Shown here in pieces: positions 5,421 through 8,820 of a stretch of 8,820 nucleotides of DNA (positions are counted from its first letter, which is position 1; every line of letters begins with the position of its first letter). The notes below the pieces were generated by a model. The model did no database searches, was not told the DNA's origin, and saw only the letters and a list, made by a program, of their open reading frames with translations. Source of the stretch: Flavobacteriales bacterium (lineage in GTDB: Bacteria > Bacteroidota > Bacteroidia > NORP154); NCBI GenBank assembly GCA_012965625.1, contig DTSC01000307.1, positions 1 through 8,820 of the forward strand, read 5' to 3'. The position numbers were made by a program, and so were the translations under genes.

Positions 5421-7094
5421 ATGATTAATAAGATATTCTTTCTATTTGCTTTCTCCATGGTCTTCTGTCCTGCTTTGCAGACTATTGGCCAAAGCTGGAA
5501 GGTTTATCCTTACCACCAGGATGAAACTTTATTATACTTTCCTGCTGATGAGGGAAGGCATCCGGCAGAAAGCGTGGAATGGTGGTATACCGTGGCACAT
5601 GTTACCGGTGATTCCACCGGCTATGATTACAGCTACATGCTCACCTATTTTTCATACGATACCCTCATTTTTGATGGCTTCAGGATATTTAATATTGCCA
5701 ATGAAACCACTGGGGCATTTTTTCAGGAGACTATGCCCACAACATACACTTTGATGGAGCAAAGTCATTTGGGTATTAACGCTACCCCCTTAGTAGGTGC
5801 TGGTGAAGAATGGATAACACTAACGGATTCTGTCGGAAACCTCAAGCCTTTTCAGTACCACATCTCTGCGGCTTCAGCCTATGGGGGCATCGATGTGGAA
5901 TATGATGCGGTAAAACCACCGCTTATTGTAGGTGATTCAGGATTTTTTTATCAGGGACAGAACTCGTATACCTATTATTATTCCCAAACGGAGCTTAACG
6001 TAACAGGTACCATCACGATCAATGATTCATTGAACCCATATACGGAAACAGTTAGCGGTATAGGCTGGATTGACAGGCAGTGGGGTAATTTTAATCCTAC
6101 CAGTGGAGATAAGTATGAATGGTTCTGCATGCAGCTATCAAATGGCATGGACCTGAATGTTTGGAATATATTTAATCCTCAAAACCTGGTGCCCGACAAC
6201 TCTTTATATAGGATTTGCAGCGCATTTGTTAATGATACCACTTCATTTACCACATCCGCCTTTCAGCTGGATAGGTTGGCCTATTCCTATACACCAGACA
6301 GTGTGATGTGCTATTCGAAGGAATGGCAATTTACCTATGGGGATATAGATTTGCATATCATCACTTTATATGATAATACAGAAGTAAGCCTGCCGTTTCG
6401 TTTCTACGAGGGAAGTACAGAAATTACAGGTACGGTTGGTGGCGTGCCGGTAACGGGCATTGGCTTTGCTGAGCTCTTGCATTCCTACGAGAATCCGCAA
6501 TTACAAATTACTTATCCGGTTTCAGGTAATGACTGGGATATTAGCCAGCCTGTAACGTGGAAGGTGCTAAATCCTGATGATGGCCGTAACATCTATTACG
6601 AGGTGGAGCTGAGTACTGACAATAAAACTTCTTTTTCTCCCATAGTTCAAGGGTTGGCAGATACCACTTATCTTGTTAGTCCTTCTATAGTGCCTTTAGC
6701 TACGGACTGTTGGTTGCGCATTAACGGATATTCCAACGATAGTACACTGTTTGGTACGGTGGAAATGTCTGCTTCTTCTTTTACTGTTTCTTCGCTTGGC
6801 ACTGATTTTCTTGAAGATAATACAGATCAATTTAGCGCATATCCGAATCCCTTCAATGAAAAGGTTCAAATTGCATTTGATCTTTTAGTCTCAGAAGAGG
6901 TTATCCTGGAGGTCAGTGATCTATACGGCAGGCTCGTGAAAACAATTTTTGCCGGACATATGGGAGCAGGGGAGCACACCATGACGTGGAATGGCAGTGA
7001 TGATTCTGGCCAGCTCTTATCACCTGGTATGTATTGCCTTTATTTAAAGAAAAATGGACTGTCAATGAATAAAAATCTAATAGTATTAAGATGA
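5421..7094 (+). CDS. Secreted AttH/CrtC lipocalin-like protein with T9SS C-terminal sorting domain
   Basis: 557 aa. Residues 1-24 are a signal peptide (hydrophobic IFFLFAFSMVFCPAL, likely cut after IGQ). About 45-355 resemble the AttH/CrtC (carotenoid 1,2-hydratase-like, two-lobed lipocalin) fold: VEWWYTVAHV (W54-W55), GIGWIDRQWGNF (around 215-222) and GIGFAELLHSYE (around 348-355) correspond to its conserved E-W-W-Y, G-x-x-W-x-D-x-x-W-G and GFAE motifs. About 358-457 look like an Ig/fibronectin-type domain (ITYPVSGNDWDISQPVTWKV onward). From Y474 (YPNPFN) to the end is a T9SS type-A sorting domain with a FlgD-like portion (MTWNGSDDSGQLLSPGMY) ending in KNLIVLR. It should therefore cross the outer membrane through T9SS and be surface-attached or released after removal of the tail. 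Family members bind or hydrate hydrophobic molecules such as carotenoids; the substrate here is unknown. It lies 20 bases after the thiolase and its stop overlaps the start of the FadJ-type gene, so co-expression with beta-oxidation is likely. Confidence 0.85.
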   Translation: MINKIFFLFAFSMVFCPALQTIGQSWKVYPYHQDETLLYFPADEGRHPAESVEWWYTVAHVTGDSTGYDYSYMLTYFSYDTLIFDGFRIFNIANETTGAFFQETMPTTYTLMEQSHLGINATPLVGAGEEWITLTDSVGNLKPFQYHISAASAYGGIDVEYDAVKPPLIVGDSGFFYQGQNSYTYYYSQTELNVTGTITINDSLNPYTETVSGIGWIDRQWGNFNPTSGDKYEWFCMQLSNGMDLNVWNIFNPQNLVPDNSLYRICSAFVNDTTSFTTSAFQLDRLAYSYTPDSVMCYSKEWQFTYGDIDLHIITLYDNTEVSLPFRFYEGSTEITGTVGGVPVTGIGFAELLHSYENPQLQITYPVSGNDWDISQPVTWKVLNPDDGRNIYYEVELSTDNKTSFSPIVQGLADTTYLVSPSIVPLATDCWLRINGYSNDSTLFGTVEMSASSFTVSSLGTDFLEDNTDQFSAYPNPFNEKVQIAFDLLVSEEVILEVSDLYGRLVKTIFAGHMGAGEHTMTWNGSDDSGQLLSPGMYCLYLKKNGLSMNKNLIVLR

Positions 7095-8820
7095 TAGATT
7101 ACAGGATAGAAAGTGAAGATGTTGCGGTACTCACTATGAATAACCCGGAGGGGTCGGTAAATTTGATGAACCCGGCATTTATCTTGGCTTATAGAGAAAC
7201 TATTGACAAGGTAGTTGCCGACGAAAAAGTAAAAGGCGTGGTGCTGGCCTCTGCCAAGAAAGACTTTTTTGTTGGTGGAGATCTTAAAACCTTGCTGCAG
7301 GCAGATGATGCGGCCCAGATCATAGAAGGGGTAAACATCCTGGATGCTTCGATGAGAAAGCTGGAAACAAGTGGTAAGCCGGTAGTAGCTGCCATAAACG
7401 GAACTGCCTTGGGGGGAGGTTACGAAATTTGCCTTGCCTGCCATCATAGAATTATGGTTTCCAGCGACACGGCCACGGTGGGGTTACCGGAAGTTACGCT
7501 AGGTCTTCTTCCTGGTAGTGGAGGAACACAACGATTGCCCCGGCTTATCGGAATCCAACCCTCTCTGCAAGCCCTTATGGAAGGAAAAAGGTACCGTCCA
7601 AAGGAAGCGCAAGCGCAGGGGATGATTGATGCAATAGTGGAAACACAGGAAGAGCTGATCCCAGCTGCTATTAAATGGATAAAGGAGGAAGGTAATGCTG
7701 TACAGCCATGGGATGTGAAGAAGTTTAAAGTTCCTGGAGGAGGAGTGCAGACCAAAAACAGCATGATGGTATTTGGCGGTGCGGCCGGATTATTGGTTAA
7801 AAAGACTTATGATAATTACCCCAATGCAAAGGACATATTGAACTGCGTCTTCGAAGGTCTTCAGATGCCCATTGAAAAAGGCTTAGCTGTGGAAACCTCG
7901 TATTTTGCCAGATGTGTGCTTTCCAAGGAGGCCAAAGCAATGATAAGAACCCTGTTCTTTAATCTTAACGATGCCAATAAAGGCGTAGCTCGTCCTGACG
8001 TTCCCAAGCTTGAAATTGACAAAATTGGCATATTGGGAGCAGGCATGATGGGCGCTGGTATCGCCTATGTATCTGCCAGGGCTGGTTTGGATGTGGTGCT
8101 TAAAGATGTTTCTTTAGAGGGTGCAGAAAAGGGAAAGGAATACAGCGAGAAGCTACTCTCAAAAAAATTATCAAGAGGATGGATAACTCAGGAAGAATAC
8201 GATGTGTTTTTATCTAAAATAAAAACTACAGATAATGCTAGTGATGTGTCTAATTGTCAGCTAGTTATAGAAGCTGTTTTTGAAGACAGAGGCCTAAAGG
8301 CTATTGTAACCAAGGAGTCTGAAACAGTCATGGAAAAGGATGCAGTATTTGCTTCCAACACATCTACCTTGCCCATTACAGGTCTGGCAGAAGCAGCAGA
8401 ACGGCCTGAAAATTTTATCGGACTCCATTTTTTCTCTCCTGTAGACAAGATGCCGCTGGTGGAGATCATTGTAGGAGAGAAAACTTCAGACCATGCTATT
8501 GCAGCATGTGTAGATTTCACGCTTAAGATTGGAAAAACACCGATCGTAGTTAATGATGGCAGAGGATTTTATACTTCCCGGGTTTTCTCCACTTATATTT
8601 TCGAGGGACTGGAATGTCTGGCTGAAGGAGTGGTTCCGCCTTTAATAGAAAATGCTGGAAGAATGGCAGGCATGCCTGTAGGGCCACTGGCCATATCTGA
8701 TGAGGTAAGCATAGAGCTGATGTATAAGATACACAAGCAGACTGAGAAGGATACAGGCAAAAAGTATGAAGGCAAGGCCATTGATATTGTAAACCGTTTT
8801 ATGGAGGAATTTGAACGGCC
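7091..8820 (+). CDS. fadJ: FadJ-type enoyl-CoA hydratase / 3-hydroxyacyl-CoA dehydrogenase (3' end outside window)
   Basis: Open from ATG 7091 to the window end (576 codons visible; relatives have about 700-730, so roughly the last 140 residues are missing). The N-terminal half is an enoyl-CoA hydratase: oxyanion-hole regions VGGDL and NGTALGGGYE, with catalytic glutamates E112 and E134 (LPEVTLGLLPGSGGTQRLPR). Their 22-residue spacing matches FadJ and mitochondrial HADHA rather than FadB, where it is 20. The second half is an NAD-dependent 3-hydroxyacyl-CoA dehydrogenase: GAGMMG at 316-321 in a Rossmann start, ASNTSTLPI, then the His-Glu dyad H446 (GLHFFSPVDKM) and E458 (LVEII), and DGRGFYTSR. 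It hydrates trans-2-enoyl-CoA and oxidises the resulting 3-hydroxyacyl-CoA to 3-ketoacyl-CoA, feeding the thiolase encoded upstream. Its start overlaps the stop of the secreted lipocalin-like gene by four bases (ATGA), so translation is probably coupled. No frameshift or lost residue is seen. Confidence 0.94.
   Translation, partial: MIDYRIESEDVAVLTMNNPEGSVNLMNPAFILAYRETIDKVVADEKVKGVVLASAKKDFFVGGDLKTLLQADDAAQIIEGVNILDASMRKLETSGKPVVAAINGTALGGGYEICLACHHRIMVSSDTATVGLPEVTLGLLPGSGGTQRLPRLIGIQPSLQALMEGKRYRPKEAQAQGMIDAIVETQEELIPAAIKWIKEEGNAVQPWDVKKFKVPGGGVQTKNSMMVFGGAAGLLVKKTYDNYPNAKDILNCVFEGLQMPIEKGLAVETSYFARCVLSKEAKAMIRTLFFNLNDANKGVARPDVPKLEIDKIGILGAGMMGAGIAYVSARAGLDVVLKDVSLEGAEKGKEYSEKLLSKKLSRGWITQEEYDVFLSKIKTTDNASDVSNCQLVIEAVFEDRGLKAIVTKESETVMEKDAVFASNTSTLPITGLAEAAERPENFIGLHFFSPVDKMPLVEIIVGEKTSDHAIAACVDFTLKIGKTPIVVNDGRGFYTSRVFSTYIFEGLECLAEGVVPPLIENAGRMAGMPVGPLAISDEVSIELMYKIHKQTEKDTGKKYEGKAIDIVNRFMEEFER

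Noticed and set aside
7040..7764. Minus-strand ORFs opposite the 5' part of the FadJ-type gene
   Set aside because: The + strand here encodes an intact enoyl-CoA hydratase domain with both catalytic glutamates; the antisense frames are shadows.
1..8820. Mobile element, CRISPR array, toxin-antitoxin or phage-defence module
   Set aside because: No transposase, integrase, long terminal inverted repeats, spaced direct repeats or defence-gene signatures were seen; the only tandem repeats are protein-coding (acidic repeat and TPRs).

Overview
The window looks like a piece of a Bacteroidota chromosome, most likely from the Cytophagales/Flammeovirgaceae-like group. Three things point there: membrane-anchored phosphatases with TPR sensor regions and the CDCTGHGVPG signature common in that phylum; a secreted protein ending in a type IX secretion (T9SS) C-terminal sorting domain; and start codons without Shine-Dalgarno sequences but with A/T-rich leaders. 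Base composition is moderately AT-rich. All genes I can support are on the + strand. I could not run database searches, so names rest on motifs and family knowledge.

Left part (1-4061), signalling. The window opens in the last codons of a reading frame ending in a Ser/Asp-rich repetitive tail (1-87). Two bases later, in another frame, begins a 337-aa membrane-anchored SpoIIE-type (PP2C-like) phosphatase (90-1103). Its start lies in the coiled-coil linker that normally follows a sensor domain, so the two frames may be one gene broken by a frameshift, or a coupled pair. A small predicted exported protein of unknown function follows (1330-1596), then a 365-base gap, then a complete 699-aa phosphatase (1962-4061). 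That protein has a signal peptide, six exact 40-residue TPR units plus a degenerate seventh, a coiled coil, one membrane segment and a SpoIIE domain. The two catalytic domains are clear paralogues. The gap before the second phosphatase holds a promoter-like pair of elements, two small hairpins and a 59-codon ORF whose stop overlaps the phosphatase's GTG start.

Right part (4192-8820), fatty-acid beta-oxidation. A thiolase with an intact Cys-His-Cys active site (4192-5400) is followed after 20 bases by a secreted AttH/CrtC lipocalin-like protein with an Ig-like region and a T9SS sorting domain (5421-7094). That gene overlaps by 4 bases (ATGA) with a FadJ-type enoyl-CoA hydratase/3-hydroxyacyl-CoA dehydrogenase (7091 to beyond the window end). 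FadJ and thiolase together would carry out the last three steps of each beta-oxidation cycle. The tightly packed secreted lipocalin-like protein is the most unusual element: it suggests an outer-surface lipid- or isoprenoid-handling protein co-expressed with cytoplasmic fatty-acid breakdown.

No tRNA, rRNA, CRISPR array, insertion sequence or strong intrinsic terminator was recognised.
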